Origin: Branchiostoma floridae
Taxonomy: Eukaryota; Chordata; Leptocardii; Amphioxiformes; Branchiostomatidae
Reading direction: 5' to 3'
Length of the DNA stretch: 64,000 nucleotides
NCBI RefSeq assembly: GCF_000003815.2
Contig: NC_049997.1
Location: 2,220,484 to 2,284,483, forward strand
The position numbers and the translations under genes are program-made. This document shows positions 1-12,628 of this stretch, one piece after another. The stretch's first letter is position 1. The number at the start of each line of letters is the position of its first letter. The notes beneath the pieces were generated by a model. The model had not been told where the DNA came from and did no database searches. It saw only the letters and a program-made list of their open reading frames with translations.

Positions 1-350
1 CTGCTTGATAATTATTAAATCGTATGCCCTACTTGAATAAAAAAAGTTCACTGCAATAATAAATGTACCCACATCACAAGGAGCTTATACTTTCTTAAAC
101 TTACACCTAGTTATCGTACTGAAAATTGTTAATGACATTACATGAAGTCATTCAACAATTTTCAGTCATGATGAAAATTTTCTGAATGGAAGGTGTGATT
201 ATTGTCATTTTCTGAAAAATAGAAGCAAGCTCTGTTTTTACCTGGAATCAATTCACAATACCAGTCCACTTTGGGGGATAATGTACTGTTAAGAGGATGT
301 TCCATTTTTGCGCAGGGGTGATTTGGAACAGTCCAATGTTGCGTGGGAAG

Positions 351-412
351 GGGTATGGCTGAAATATGCTGTATTTGCTCTTAAGCAAATGTCGGCCTTT
401 CTAGTTAGTTTC
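351..412. repeat. Dispersed repeat, copy 1 (second copy near 30490-30550)
   Basis: About 60 bp containing GGCTGAAATATGCTGTATTT and TCGGCCTTTCTAGTTA recur with few changes at about 30490-30550, just after a tandem array. It is probably the end of an interspersed element. It lies upstream of the first lectin exon. Confidence 0.55.
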
Positions 413-572
413 TTACATTGATGTTTGTTTTTTCTTTTTTTCTACATTGCCTGCAATTTCTTATTCATTTGTGTTCTGCTTAATGTCTCGAAGAACAAAT
501 TTAGTATGTGACGTTTCACTTAATTAAGAAAGCAACTGTAACATTTTATCAATCTTGTTTCGGGGGTTTTAG

Positions 573-3500
573 AGCATCGTATAAAGGACATGCTCTGTGG
601 AAAAGAATGGAGGATGTTTGAGGAACGTTGCTACCAGAAGTTTTCCATACCGCTTGACTGGTGGGCTGCAGAGAACTACTGCCAAGTTCTGGGTGGTCAT
701 CTGGCTGCCGTCAACACTCCACAGGAGAACGACTTTCTTCGACACAACATTGGAGATGGATGGATAGGGATGAAGCTTGGTGCTTCTTTGATCAAGAAGG
801 AAAGACAGGTTTATTTAATCAAGCTTTTCTCGCCTGCTCTGGTTCCTTCTGAAAACTGAAGAAGAGATTCACATCAAACCTAAGTCATAGTAGGAATGAA
901 CTAAAAGCTACATATATCTATTACCACGCCAAAGTCATTTCATTACGTAAGCCACAATCAATACTTCTATCTTTACTATATTGTATACACCATGCTGCGG
1001 CTAGTCTTCTGAATACAATATGTCTCGAGGTTTCATTTTAGTTTTTACACACATGACACATTGGTTACAGCTCTAACATGTTTCGCCTCTGAACCATGAG
1101 ATTGTGAGTTCGAATTCCGGCTATACGTTGTAGATTACCTGACATGCACGCAACTAGAAAATGCCCTCAGGACCAAACGTTAAAGTCATGGTCCATTGTT
1201 CCTTTTGCTGAAAGGAAAAAGCTGAGGAAAGTTCTCCCGGAACATTGCACCTGTTGATATTTCATGAATGAATGACCTTTATTGCACATTTTCGCTCAAA
1301 CAAGCTAAGTATTGGTCGTAGCGCTAGTAATAAGGTACAATTTTTATATAAGAAAATTATATCAAGAATATATATTGTACATATCTCTATTTCTCTTTTA
1401 GGGCCAGTCGAATAATGGCTCTTCGATGACACAAACCGATTTCAAATCCGGCTCACTTCCCTTATTATTGCTTCCTTTCTCCAGAAAATTGCCAACTTCA
1501 CATGGAGCGATGGAAGTCCTGCGGGTGACGCTTTCAAGGAGCAGGAAATTTCATTCGATTCTTTTCAGGAATACATTTGGAGACTGAATGATCCCTACTG
1601 CGCCTTTTTAGACGCCCACGGTGTGTTTGAAAATTCACGTTTGGTACAATGAGATAAAACGACTTTAGCTCTATTGATCAGCTATTAACTACATTTTTTT
1701 ATTTGTTGCAAATCTAAATCAAGTATTATTTGACCTTATGTCATGAGCCAGTAATATTTTATCAACTTAACAATATCATTCCCTTGCAGGTTCGTGGAGT
1801 CTTCAACCTTGCAGCCTGATTGAGAAAGAATTCATCTGTGAGAAAGGTGTGATTATTGTCCATAACGAGGTTTTTCTGTCCACCTTCAGAATCTAGCAAT
1901 GAACTGAAAACTGTAAAGATATACACATTTCTTTTATTGGTTCGCAAGAAAAATGTAAATAGATGTTCATCTATAACTTTTTGCGTTTTTGGAAGCTAGA
2001 AATGTACTATGATGCAATCTTATGCTTAGATATTTTTGATCATGGAGTATGTGATATGTTGCTAATGGAGGTAGAATTTGTAAATCTAGCCCTATAGTTT
2101 TTACAATATTTCACTGATTAAGCAACCTTTTACAGAGCTAGCTGGTACACAAAAGCAAACTATCTCAAGTGTCCCAAAGGCTGGTTTGAAAATTTTGAAA
2201 AGTAGAAGATGTTACTAGGTCGAATAGTGCAGCCATTTCGGTTTCAGGATTCGGTTTCGGTTTTAGAAAATAGGAAAACTTTTGAAAAAAAAAAACACTT
2301 CAACCAATGTTGTACATAATTCAAGGCTGAAATTATGTTGTTGTTTTTTAACAAATCTTGATGTCCGCACCCTTTATTGTCTGTTAGATATGACTTGCAT
2401 AAAATGGCTTTCACAAGTGTAAAATAGAATAAATGCTGGTATTAGCTAAAAACGTATCTTAGGTGCTGGTTAATAATGATGACCTCGGCTCTCGATCAAT
2501 GTCAACAGACAGCAGCGAATTCAAATAAATAAACTCAGCTGCTGCCAAAGTTGGTGTGTTACGCCAAAGGTCGGTTCTGCATTTATACAGATATGGAGAA
2601 ACCTTATTTTTATCACAGAATTAGATAAGATGATAATTTGCATAATGTCAACGTAAAGCTGTCATTCTTCCATGGTAGTGAACGCTTGCAGATAGATGTG
2701 CAAAAGTTAGGTGTGACGGATCGTTCAGCGTAATATAACCAGCTGCTGTCGCGCCACGTTCTTGTGAAGCTGGTGTGTTAAGCCGAAGAGTAGTTATCCA
2801 GGCTATATAGATAGAGGTACAAATTACCTATCCGTGGCGTGTTTAAGTTATAGTTAAAGAATTTTACCACGGTACATATGTCAGATTACTTAAATGTAAA
2901 AGACATTTGCATTATAAATTGTAGAATGTAAATATGGCATTTCGCCAAGCAAAAAGACTTCTCCGCATATAACAAAGGCAATTTGGCAAATCTGTATCTT
3001 TGAGAACAATATGAATTGTGTTCATATTCATACTTGCATAATCAATTTTGCAATATAAAACATTGAAGAATCTGCATAGGCTCTAAATATTTTGGAAATT
3101 TAATTCTTTTAGATATGTACATATATCTGACAGCCAATTTTTCAAATAACATCTACACGCCCGTTTTTATTATGCTTAGATCCCTCACCACATCGCGCTG
3201 ATAGATGTGAAACTACCGCAAACTACAACTTCAAGGACTTGACTGAAAATGCGGAATTGACTGTGAGAGAGGAACTTAATGCATATATACCCGATATGAC
3301 AGGTAACGGAAGAACGCTATCTATCTGTGTAACGTCACCGTTTTATCAAGGCAGCAAGACAATTTTAATCTTAAACAATGTAACCTCGTTCTCTCTCGGC
3401 TATTGTTTGGTATTGTCTTCTGTTTGATTTGTTTAGAATCTTCTCATAAATAAAATGCTACAAACGGATTATGATCAAAATCTGTATGTGGAAGTATATG

Positions 3501-6500
3501 TTTGGGGAAGAAGTCAAAGACAACTTTGATCGTTTAGCTTCATTTTGTTGTCGCTACCTTCCATGAAAATATATATCGTTTCTAATGTGCTTGTCTCTGT
3601 ATGCTTTTCCTGATATTTGTGATCAACAAAACTTCAAAACATCCATACAGGACTGTGATCTTGCTTATTATATGTCAAGATAGGACCTTTTACTCAGTGT
3701 TCGTGTTAGGTACATAGTACTATCATCTAGTGTTTATGCTACCATACTTCCATACGGATTGCTCTCCAGTGTAAGTGTTATCATGGGTCCATAAGAACGA
3801 CTTTCGCAACGCCGCTCTGATTTTGAAAAGTTTAGAAAGTGCTTAATTTAATCGGAATGAATACGGTAATAACCATCTGGGCCAAAATATGTACACTACT
3901 ATAGAGGTTTATAACAGTTGATTCTCCCCAAGAAAATTTGAAATCATCTCTATAGATCGTTTTCTGTTTCTTATTGGTGTGAACGTATGTACGTGGAAGA
4001 CATTAGGCTCTGGGTAAAGGGTGGTCCCCTCTTCTCTTGGTACTGCAGCAGCAGGTTAAGGCATACTTTGTTGTGGACATGCCCCAGCCTCAATTTTCTG
4101 GCGGCAGATATATTTTGATTTTATTCACAATTGTTTTAGATATGTATTTCTGCCTCTACTCTGGATATTTTTCAACAGTGTCTCAAAGAAAGTAAACAAA
4201 GCAACGGATGACTTGATGACTTATGCCAGTCGGTTACAAAGTTTAGGCTGCCTAGGCTTACCCAGTGCAATTATTTTCTTTCTATTTTTAATAAATACCA
4301 AAGAGGTGCACACAATAAAAGCTAATAAAAGTCTTCGACTCGTGTAATCAATGAGACATTTCAGTGTTTCTATAGTGGAACTTCTATTGATCTAATTTAT
4401 GGTAGTATGCTATGTTTCAGAGGTTGAACATTAACAGATGCCTATTATATGCAAATAATGGTTCAAATCGCATAATTTACCTAAAAATGATGGAACTTTT
4501 ACTTTATACTTATGACAATTAAGTGGAACCTGAATTTTTCATGTATACATTTTAAAATGTAGCATACATTTGCACAAATGAAATATTTTCCAGAGGTATA
4601 CGGTATCCGAACTATTTTTTTTCAGTGTGTGATGACGATTGCATGGCGAGGGAAACGTCCTGTGGGTATGTCCGATGTGGCCACCCTGACCAATACCGCT
4701 GTGGTCTAGTCTACACCCCTGGATATCCAACTGCCTTTCCCCGGTCAGTTATCTGCCTGTGGACCATCGATGGTCCTCCTGGAAGCTACGTCAGTCTTCT
4801 GTTGCTGGACGTAGATTTGCCCTGTAGGAGCCGTGTGCTACAAGTCAGGGATAGGTTTCTGACAGTAGGGTGGAACACGATCCACGGGCTGTGTCGCGGT
4901 GAGGGCGAACAGAAGCGTTATGTGTCGAGTTCCAACGAAATGCGTTTGGCCATGTTAGCGACCAGCCAGGATGCTGATATTGGTAACAGTCGCGGATTCA
5001 TAGCAACGTTCAACGTCAGTACGTTTAGTGCCAGTCGACAGGTGAAGCACCTGCCTGACGATGCAGGTAAAAAATAACGCCCTTATATAGTAAGTATACA
5101 CCGATTTAATTTGTTCCATCTCGGATTTTTTTTCAGTAAATTGTTGGGCTGGTCAAAAACAAAAAGGAAACAAAATTGCAAAACGTCTGGGGTGAACTTG
5201 GCATTATTTATTCAATGAATCTCTTCCTTTGATTTGATACCACTGCTCTGATCATGTGACTACAAAGAAACTCTCTGATCGGTTTATCAGCAGTATGTGC
5301 CCCTGCAATAGAAAAACATTTATTATTTTTCTTGGAACTATTTTTTTTCCTAATCGGATAGAATGGGTCGGGAAATCCGAGAAGCACCAAATTAAATTGG
5401 TGCGGTCTTATATTTGTCTATACATGATTTCCTATAATAATTTGCAAGCTTGATAAACAAGGGTATCTTAAGAAGTAAATTCTGTACCTGATATATCAAC
5501 TTTACTAGGTTTCATTTGCCCGTGCGGTTGGCATCTGTTCCGCCGAAACTGCTACCAGACCTTTCGACATCACGTACCGGTGAACTGGGAGGATTCAGAC
5601 GCCAAGTGCCGAGAGTATGGTGCCAACTTAACCAGCATCTCTGATCGGGCTGAGATGGAATTCCTCCACCTGCTTTTGGTCACCAATGTTGTCGTCAAAC
5701 GCATCGTTGATCCGATGCTTTTTATTGGTAAAGTGTAAAATATTTAAAGGTTTGATTAAAAATTACAAGTTTGATAAAACATACATAAAATAAAACATAA
5801 ACGCCACATTGCTAGAGCTAGCATTTGTGTTTATATTATATGAGGGCATACAGTCTGATAAAGACAAACTGGAAATATACCAGAACACGAAATATCAACG
5901 CCGAAAGTTCCGCTACCCTAAGATGACACAAGAAGGTGCATTCTTTGTCTTCTAAACACATATCCAAATACCAAATATTAATATTACAACAATCCATACA
6001 GGCATTTTCTAGTAATATCTTCGAAAGGAATTGCCGAGACATAAAAAATGCAGCTGTCGCTACGCTTCATTACATTAAATTAGTTTTCAGTATTGAATAC
6101 CAACAGATGATTGATAGAAATTTGTTACCCTAAGGTCTATACGATACCCACCTGAACCGAACCTTCGTCTGGACCGATGGTATTCCAGTGACTTACATGG
6201 ACTGGTGAGTATCTTTATCATTAGCCATGTTAAACTGAAGCTATTGGATATGTCATTTCTGTTATATCTGCTTCTGAAGTCAGACGGCACAAGAAGAACT
6301 GCTCAATACAATCTTAAACCATTTTACGAAATTCTATGCGCATTCAAGAAGACCCAGTTATGCCGTCAAGATACTGCGGCACTGGAATCCTATCCTACAG
6401 CATTATATGGTCTGTGTTGTTATTACATATTAGGTCACCAATGGATGTCAGAACCTGGTTCCCACAACCGGACGGCGCCAAGATCAACTACTGCGTTGCC

Positions 6501-6626
6501 ATAGTGATGAAGAACGTCTGGGGAACTGACCAATGGTACGACGTGGCCTGCGATGATCGGGCCACTAGATCTTTCATCTGCAAGGGAGCGGCCGAAAAAG
6601 TGACACGATCGGGAGACAATGCTTAA
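573..6626 (+). CDS. Secreted C-type lectin gene with CTLD-CUB-CTLD order (5' part outside window)
   Basis: Eight exons join in consistent phase: 573-808, 1485-1620, 1790-1846, 3180-3302, 4626-5066, 5509-5727, 6135-6204 and 6434-6626 (TAA stop). The first three form a C-type lectin domain (ERCYQKF, WAAENYC, FTWSDGSPAG, FICEK). The fourth is a linker of about 41 residues that I do not recognise. The fifth is a CUB domain (RCGLVYTPGYPTAFP, ICLWTIDGPPGSYVSLLLLD). The last three form a second CTLD (CGWHLFRRNCYQTF, FVWTDGIPVTYMDW, WYDVACDD, SFICKG). No EPN or QPD sugar-binding triplet occurs in the expected place (the second CTLD has QPDGA upstream of NYC), so calcium-dependent sugar binding is uncertain. 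The first exon enters in phase 1 without a signal peptide, so the start lies to the left. An AATAAA follows at 6794. Exon 3180-3302 and the 3' edge of the first exon are the least certain parts. CTLD and CUB are extracellular modules, so secretion is inferred. Confidence 0.75.
1060..1350 (+). mobile_element. tRNA-derived SINE with LINE-like tail
   Basis: A B-box-like GTGAGTTCGAATTCC near 1105 is followed by a unique body. It ends in a tail (ATGAATGAATGACCTTTATT, then TAAGTATTGGTCGTAGCG and AAGGTACAA) that is shared with another copy at 18834. The tRNA-like head is cut short. It sits in an intron of the lectin gene. Confidence 0.55.
2551..2825. repeat. Two diverged copies of a short dispersed repeat
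   Basis: GTGTGTTACGCCAAAGGTCG at about 2553 and GTGTGTTAAGCCGAAGAGTA at about 2773 are each followed by a related TATACAGATATGG-like string. A third copy is at 10173-10212 (GATGTGTTACGCCGAAGGGT). The family is not identified. Confidence 0.45.
4626..5066 (+). CDS. CUB domain exon of the CTLD-CUB-CTLD gene
   Basis: This 441-nt exon has an acceptor after a T-rich tract and a GTAAAA donor, and it keeps phase 1 at both ends. It encodes a complete CUB-like beta-sandwich: a first cysteine pair near RCGLVYTPGYP, the conserved hydrophobic strand ICLWTIDGPPGSYVSLLLLD, and a C-terminal strand GFIATFNVS. It also has an extra Cys-rich start (CDDDCMARETSCGYVRCG). Unlike the CTLDs, the whole module is in one exon. 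Confidence 0.75.
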
Positions 6627-6793
6627 AGAACACACTTAGAGATGGCGGATAAACTCATTTATTCATATTGTTATGTCCTACTCTACCTTTAAGTCACGCA
6701 AGCATAACGGCACTCAGAATGGATAGCAACGCTTAATATTAATGATGTATACCTTAAATTGTAGACAAAAACAGGCGCGGGGGTTCGAGGCGA

Positions 6794-6799
6794 AATAAA
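6794..6799 (+). promoter_or_regulatory. Polyadenylation signal AATAAA
   Basis: A canonical AATAAA lies 168 bases after the lectin gene stop, followed by an A-rich stretch. It is the likely 3' end signal of the gene. Confidence 0.45.
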
Positions 6800-7980
6800 G
6801 AAAAAAAATCTCACGTACGCCACAGAATTGGGTTAACTTTTTTACCTGTTGTAAACGTATGTAAATAGGCTATTTTGACGTCTGCAATGCATCTGCATTA
6901 TCAATGATACTGCAAATTTGACATAACCAATTACCAGAATACATTATTCATGCAAGGAAGAAGCATAGTCTAGAACTTGGCAAAGAAGCCAGTGCATTAT
7001 ATTTATATAGAATTAGAGAAATAATACACAATTAATACAACTCAATCCTGCGTTCAGTTGAGTCATAATGATTGGTCGTTATCAGTCAATTCTAAAGGGT
7101 TAAAGACATATAGCATATTATTCAACCATAACCGTATTCATCCAGACGTATCAATATCTAAGTGTTACATTTTATATTAGATATTCAGGATTTCTTATTT
7201 ATATCTAAGACTTCTGTTGTCAATAGCAAGCACAGATACGTCAAAATGGTGTCATAAAATGACGTCATATCTACAGATATCGATCCTAATTTTTGATTAT
7301 TAAGCCTTGAATGTCTTCAGATGCATATTCTTTAACATAACCCCGACATTCAAACGTCGTAAAAGTATCCTAATTACTGGCAAACCTATTTTGGCGGCCA
7401 AATTTGCATAGCCACCACTACGCCATTACGGTCACTTTTTCTCGAACTATTGGGTTTTTCCTGTTGACCAAGTACCTAATCATTATGAACTAGACTTCTA
7501 CGAACACATATCTTCGCCGAATAAACCAGGTTTGTTATGTTGAATGATGTCTGTAGACATAAATGTGTGACTCGTTACATTTTTTTTATAACGTCACATA
7601 ACCTCTTATCAACTACAGCTTTTGTGAATGACACGAAAACGAAGTGCTAGGGAGCCCCGAATCGTCAGTCTTTGTGTGCCCAAAACCAATGTCTGACGTA
7701 ATATCATAAATATTAAAGATCTCGGGCAAGAACTAATCCCCTGAGACTTGAGAATCTAACAGGTGTCAGAGCAACCCTACAGAGGTGGATTTGATTTTTG
7801 TGATGTCAGGATCTTATACTCTCATACTACTTTATGTATATGCCTCTCAGAGTTTGTTTACTTTAGCTACTCTACACATTTTGATCCTGCAATTAAAAAA
7901 AAACGCAAGGGGAACCATATATACACCTCTTACTCTCTGCTCTCTTTCTAAGTTACATTTGTGACAACTTAAAAAGTCAT
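6800..7980. other. Intergenic, no feature seen
   Basis: AT-rich sequence between the lectin gene and the LINE piece at 7985. No supported coding frame on either strand. Confidence 0.5.
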
Positions 7981-7984
7981 AAGC

Positions 7985-8661
7985 ATTAAGATAAATCCAG
8001 AAAACACCATGCCTTACTGGGAAGATGATTTTAACATTCCCCTCCCATGGAGACAAATATTTCAGCTCCCCTACAAACTTACAATAGATTCCGCCAGCAG
8101 GATCTTCCAATTTAAACTCTTGCATAGGTTTCTAGCTACAAACAGAATGCTGTATATTTGGAACATCAAAAGCAGTTCGAAATGTTCTCTGTGCGGGGAG
8201 GATGATGAAACAGCGTAACATTTATTTTGGAATTGTCACATTGTATTTTTATTTTGGAAAAAGGTTCAAATTTGGTATAATTCCATAACAGGACATTACC
8301 TAGATATAAACAACCCATTGAATGTATTACTATGCGATTTATCGAGTGAAACACCAGTAATTGCTAATGTTATAATTCTACTGGGCAAAATATATATCTA
8401 TAAAAACCGGGAGACATCGAATCTATCCATCCACATGTTTATTGCCTTCGCTAAATATGTACATAAAATGGGAAAAAAATATCGCAACAGCTAAAAACAA
8501 AATAAGTAAACATAACAAAAAGTGGGCACCCTTATACCTGTTTCTGTAATATCACTATCACAAGTACTTACCTGTCAGTGTATGTGCACTTGTATGTTCT
8601 TGTTTAAGTTTTCTTGTATTGTATGTTTTTTTTAGTTTATCTGAATAAAGTTTGAAAAAAA
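7985..8661 (+). pseudogene. LINE ORF2 3' end (zf-RVT region), degenerate
   Basis: The frame from 8009 reads DFNIPLPWRQIFQLPYKLTI, IFQFKLLHRFLATNRMLYIW and CSLCGEDDETA. An in-frame TAA at 8216-8218 is followed by the continuation HLFWNCHIVFLFWKK. This Cys-x2-Cys...His...Cys pattern is the zinc-binding domain that follows the reverse transcriptase in L1/Tx1-like LINEs. The piece ends with ATAAAGTTTG and an A-run at about 8645-8661, as a retroposed 3' end should. It is 5' truncated and non-functional. Confidence 0.75.
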
Positions 8662-9535
8662 AAGTCATATCATTGAAATCAGTAGAACTCTAAACTTGCC
8701 TTATTCATTATGCAAATTATCTGTTAATTTGCATGATTAGTATCTCACATGTAAGTCTTCACTTAGGATATCTAAATTAAAAAAAATCGTTTATATTTTC
8801 CGTCGCCATTTGCATTATTAAGATGTATTTACATTGCTCTATTTCTCAGATACACATGTTGCATGTTTAAAAGAACTATGATAATCATGAAATGCAGTGG
8901 ATTTATAAACTTTGCTTGAAAATTATGCAAATAAGCTGTTGATTTGATTAATTATTGGATAAATTCTCGTTAATTGTTTCTGAATCCTGCTATAGATTTT
9001 AAGGCGCCAAGCCTTCTCACTTTGTGGCCTTTAACCAATCCCCGTAGGCGAATAAGTTTGTTTTAAGACCTCAACCAGAATCAAAACTATTTTAAGGTCG
9101 CCATATCGGGAAGAGATTTTAACAAACTACTTCTTTGAAAAAATCGCATACAGGCCTCACTATGAACTAATCAGTTATCTTAAGTTCTCCTGTGTTCGTA
9201 GAAGTTATTCTGGATCAAAGTCGAAATGCAATTCCAACACAAATAAGCGGAATTACCAAAGTCGGCTGTCAACTTCCAGTCTTTATAATGGAATGTGCAA
9301 TTCACTGCTTCTGCGAAGTCATGCTAAGTAGATAGAACGCGTGACTCGATACGCAGTGAATCATAAGTTGCAGAAAGTCTGTAGATCCCCCCGTCTGTAA
9401 TACGTTAAGGCTATAAACATATGATGCAATGGGCCCTTTTCAAGGCATCTTCCAATTAATCATTATTAGATAGAGCTAAATATAAGAGTTTCTATATTAC
9501 ACTTCGAGGATTACAAGATGCATCAGATTATGACA

Positions 9536-9537
<2 letters not shown>

Positions 9538-9571
<34 letters not shown>
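9538..9571. repeat. (TA)n microsatellite
   Basis: An uninterrupted TA dinucleotide run lies directly upstream of a tRNA-derived SINE. Confidence 0.9.
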
Positions 9572-9573
<2 letters not shown>

Positions 9574-9631
9574 CGAAATATACTTTTGTCTGAATTACTT
9601 AGATGATACTTGCGCCATATTGTGTGGTATG

Positions 9632-9710
9632 TGTGGCGCAAAAGGTAGAGCGCTCGACTCGGAACCTAAACGGTCCTGGGTTCAATACTCGCCCCTTATT
9701 TTTTTTGTTG
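9632..9710 (+). mobile_element. tRNA-derived SINE head
   Basis: The sequence reads like a tRNA: an A-box region TGGCGCAAAAGGTAGAGCGC and a B-box-like CTGGGTTCAATACTCG, followed by a T-run. The acceptor stem is not paired, so it is a SINE head rather than a working tRNA. Confidence 0.5.
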
Positions 9711-10639
9711 AGGCATTCTTTGTGTCAGGATTAATGATTTAAGGGAACGGTCTTTTCACATAGCTTGGAATGACTGCACTCCTTGCACATCATATGCAGT
9801 ACACACTGTTACATATTGTAACGATGTTTCGTATGCTTATGGCTGTTTTAATGAAGACCAATATGTCCCAGCTTTTATTTCGTAAATGAGCTTGTGCTTT
9901 TTACAATTTGAATGGAATGCTTCGTCGTTTGGCCTAAAAAAAAGTAATTTTGAAGGTAGATCTAGACAAATAAGATGCTTTCAAAAAGACCAATAAAGAC
10001 AGATATAACATAGCTTTTGCCTATTTATTTTCAGCTTAACTTTTACAATGTGGGATGATATCCTTACACGAGGTCAAAAAAATAATCAAGACAGATATGC
10101 CAGCTTTATGTCAATATCTATAAAATATGAAGTGATGTGCTTTCAGGTGGTTGTCGTTTGGAATTGAAGGTGATGTGTTACGCCGAAGGGTGGTTATGCC
10201 TGCTATATGGATACTTATTAAGTAAAACCTGGTTTTGAAAGGTTAATAAGTCACATATTTCAAACTAGTCATAAAACCAATGGATTACAAGTTGTTTAGA
10301 TTCTGCTTTGAAGACAAGGACTAGCGCAGCTAAAATAAAGTAAGTATGGAAGGACAAAAGTTTTTCCGTACACTTGGCACGGGAAACTGTTAAAGTGCTT
10401 GACGTTAGAACATAATGATGACCCGGCTAACTTCGGTCACCGGTTGGATAGAGAATAAATGTACTGAATATTCCAATGGGGGCTATCCCCATCACTACAC
10501 AAACCTCCGTTTGATTCAGTCCTTCGTCGCCGAGGTTAACCTTATGTACGGTTCTTTGATATACATGTGCAATCAACTACTACTTTACAATGTATACCCG
10601 GTACCCTGAAATACATAGTATAAATCAACTCAAAACCAG

Positions 10640-10915
10640 TCTGTGAATTCTCTAACTAGTTTTAGATTTACTATGGAAAACAAAACTTTGGCATATACAC
10701 AAAGAAAGGCACTGATAAAATTATTATACAAGAAAAATAAATTACAAATGTTAAAGAATTGGAGACCAATCAGTCTGCTTAACTGCGACCACAAACTAAT
10801 TGCATTTGCGCTTGCCAATAGAATTAAAACATCTTAAAACTTGTCCACGAAAATCAGACAGCATACATAAAAGGACGATTCATAGGTGAGAACATAAGAC
10901 AAATAAAGGACAAAA
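10640..10915 (+). pseudogene. LINE reverse-transcriptase fragment
   Basis: Reading from 10643 gives RKALIKLLYKKNK and LKNWRPISLLNCDHKLIAFA, the fingers region of a non-LTR reverse transcriptase. After a frame break at about 10835 it continues as ENQTAYIKGRFIGENIRQIK. It lies downstream of the unrelated 3' piece at 8009, in an order that cannot be one element, so these are two insertions. It is degenerate. Confidence 0.7.
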
Positions 10916-11129
10916 TGTTTTTAAGAACTGGTACATGGTATTGTATAATTTTCTTATTAATTACACGATTATCCCCTAATTTGCATAATTAGTACCATAT
11001 TTTGTACATTTTGGTCTTAGTTACCTACATACAAATATCTAAGAATCCGTTATTCCTTTCTTGGGTCATCCTCTTCGGTTAACCCTTGCGGCTCGAGGTC
11101 AGACATCGACGTTAGGGCTGCCCATTGAA

Positions 11130-11212
11130 AAGCATGTTAAAATACATTAAATGAAGGCTTAAACCGCCCACAATACCGTTTTCAGGGGTTGTCAACACGG
11201 GACATCGTCCAA
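11130..11212 (-). pseudogene. Decayed sushi exon of the duplicated lectin unit
   Basis: Read leftwards from an acceptor at 11214-11213 it gives GRCPVLTTPENGIVGG, the start of a CCP/sushi domain, and then loses the pattern and reaches a stop. Its intron flank (TACTATACTGTTTGTAACGT) matches the flank of the intact sushi exon at 12843. It belongs to the same tandem duplication as the CTLD exon at 11867-12268. Confidence 0.55.
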
Positions 11213-11866
11213 CTACATGCAAAGAAAAAGTAGCCCAATTACTATACTGTTTGTAACGTTACAAAGAAACAAGTCAACGAAACATCAACCCTCGCAACAA
11301 CACGATTTTTCTGGCTCAAAGTGTAATGAAACCGAGCACAATGTGGATTTACAGCATTTCATATAATTGCATTAATGACAATGACAATCACAATCACAAT
11401 GATGTTTATTGCATTAATAAGCATGTATGACACAAGTGTTATTGGCCTCATATTAGCATATCTTAAATGCACCTCTGTTCCGAATTTCCGGTCAATCGTT
11501 TGTTATACCAGAGTAAAGGGGGCCAAAATTTAGTTTGGGTTTAAAATGGCAAAAACAACAACAATAAAATGATGTATGAATAAAAAGCTTGAGAGTATTG
11601 GCCCATTGTACCCTTGTGCCAACTTTCAGGTCTTTCGGTCCAGAAACAACAGATGTGAACCGCATTGAAGATTTTACAGCAGAAGAAGAAACATTATTAA
11701 TGCAGAAAATTCAAACATACATATATTAAAAGCCGCAATTAATACGGACGCGATATACACGCGATATGTGACCCTCCCTCTTTTTTTTTACAGTGTCACT
11801 GAAGAGTTTTTAAAGGTAACTAAAGAATACATTATTTGCCCCTCTAAAATCATGACCTCAACTTAC

Positions 11867-12268
11867 CAGCTTCACAGATGAAACCAACCAATCTCGAACA
11901 GCGTTCGTCGTTCCATTTGTTTCTTAATATTTCAACATTTTTTGTTGCAGGGAAGTAGTCTGCGCATTCCTCGTTTCCACCATGATTACTTGGCTCCCTC
12001 TCGCCCCAGTCGGTGTACCGCAGTCCTCCGCCATCAACGTAATTCCACGAGCCATTCTTACGGTCAAGTCCAAAGAAGAAAAACGCATTCCTGTTCGCGG
12101 CGTTCTTCAACTCGATAAGAAAGTCGTTGGTTGCGATGTCGCGAGGCATAGCCAGAGTGCCGCCGTCAGTTTGGCAGATCGCCAAAGCCTGATCATAGTT
12201 TTTCCGTCTGTTGTAGGCACGGTAACACAGGCGCGTATGTGCGAGGTACGAGTAGCCATCCGAACACC
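11867..12268 (-). CDS. Second-copy C-type lectin domain exon (EPS variant)
   Basis: A 402-nt exon, phase 1 in and out, with acceptor CTGCAG and donor GTAAGT. It encodes a whole long-form CTLD differing from the exon at 13751-14152 by four residues that I counted. Where the other copy has EPN this one has EPS; the WND motif (NKWNDERC) is kept. EPN is the mannose-type calcium and sugar site of the family, so the change could alter ligand choice. No signal peptide or neck exon lies between this copy and the upstream unit, so it is either an additional or alternative exon of the same gene or a relic without a promoter. Confidence 0.65.
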
Positions 12269-12628
12269 CTGCAGCGAAAAGACATTATTATAGTTAAGTC
12301 GAAAAAGAGGAAATACCAGACTATTTTCACATTCATTTGTGCAGCAGCAAATGAATTTGCTGTTTTTAACCCTATTCAGACTCGGGGAGGCGTATTAAAA
12401 GTGTCGGCGCCAACTTTGACGTCGTAAGACTGCCGAACGACGTGTCCTAAGACTACCAATCTTGGTGACTTTTTCTAAAAATTTAGTTGAAAATAGGTTT
12501 AGAAAAATCAATTAAGTTTGTGATTTTTCTTGTTATCATATTCATGGAACCATTTGTAAGACCCAGTAAGAAAATATTTTTCTATTTTCCCTCCAACATT
12601 CTAATATCTTTTTTTTTTTCTTAATATT

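Noticed and set aside
9632-9697. tRNA gene
   Set aside because: Internal promoter boxes are visible, but the acceptor stem cannot be paired and a T-run follows, so it is a SINE head; the same holds for 29466 and 55046.
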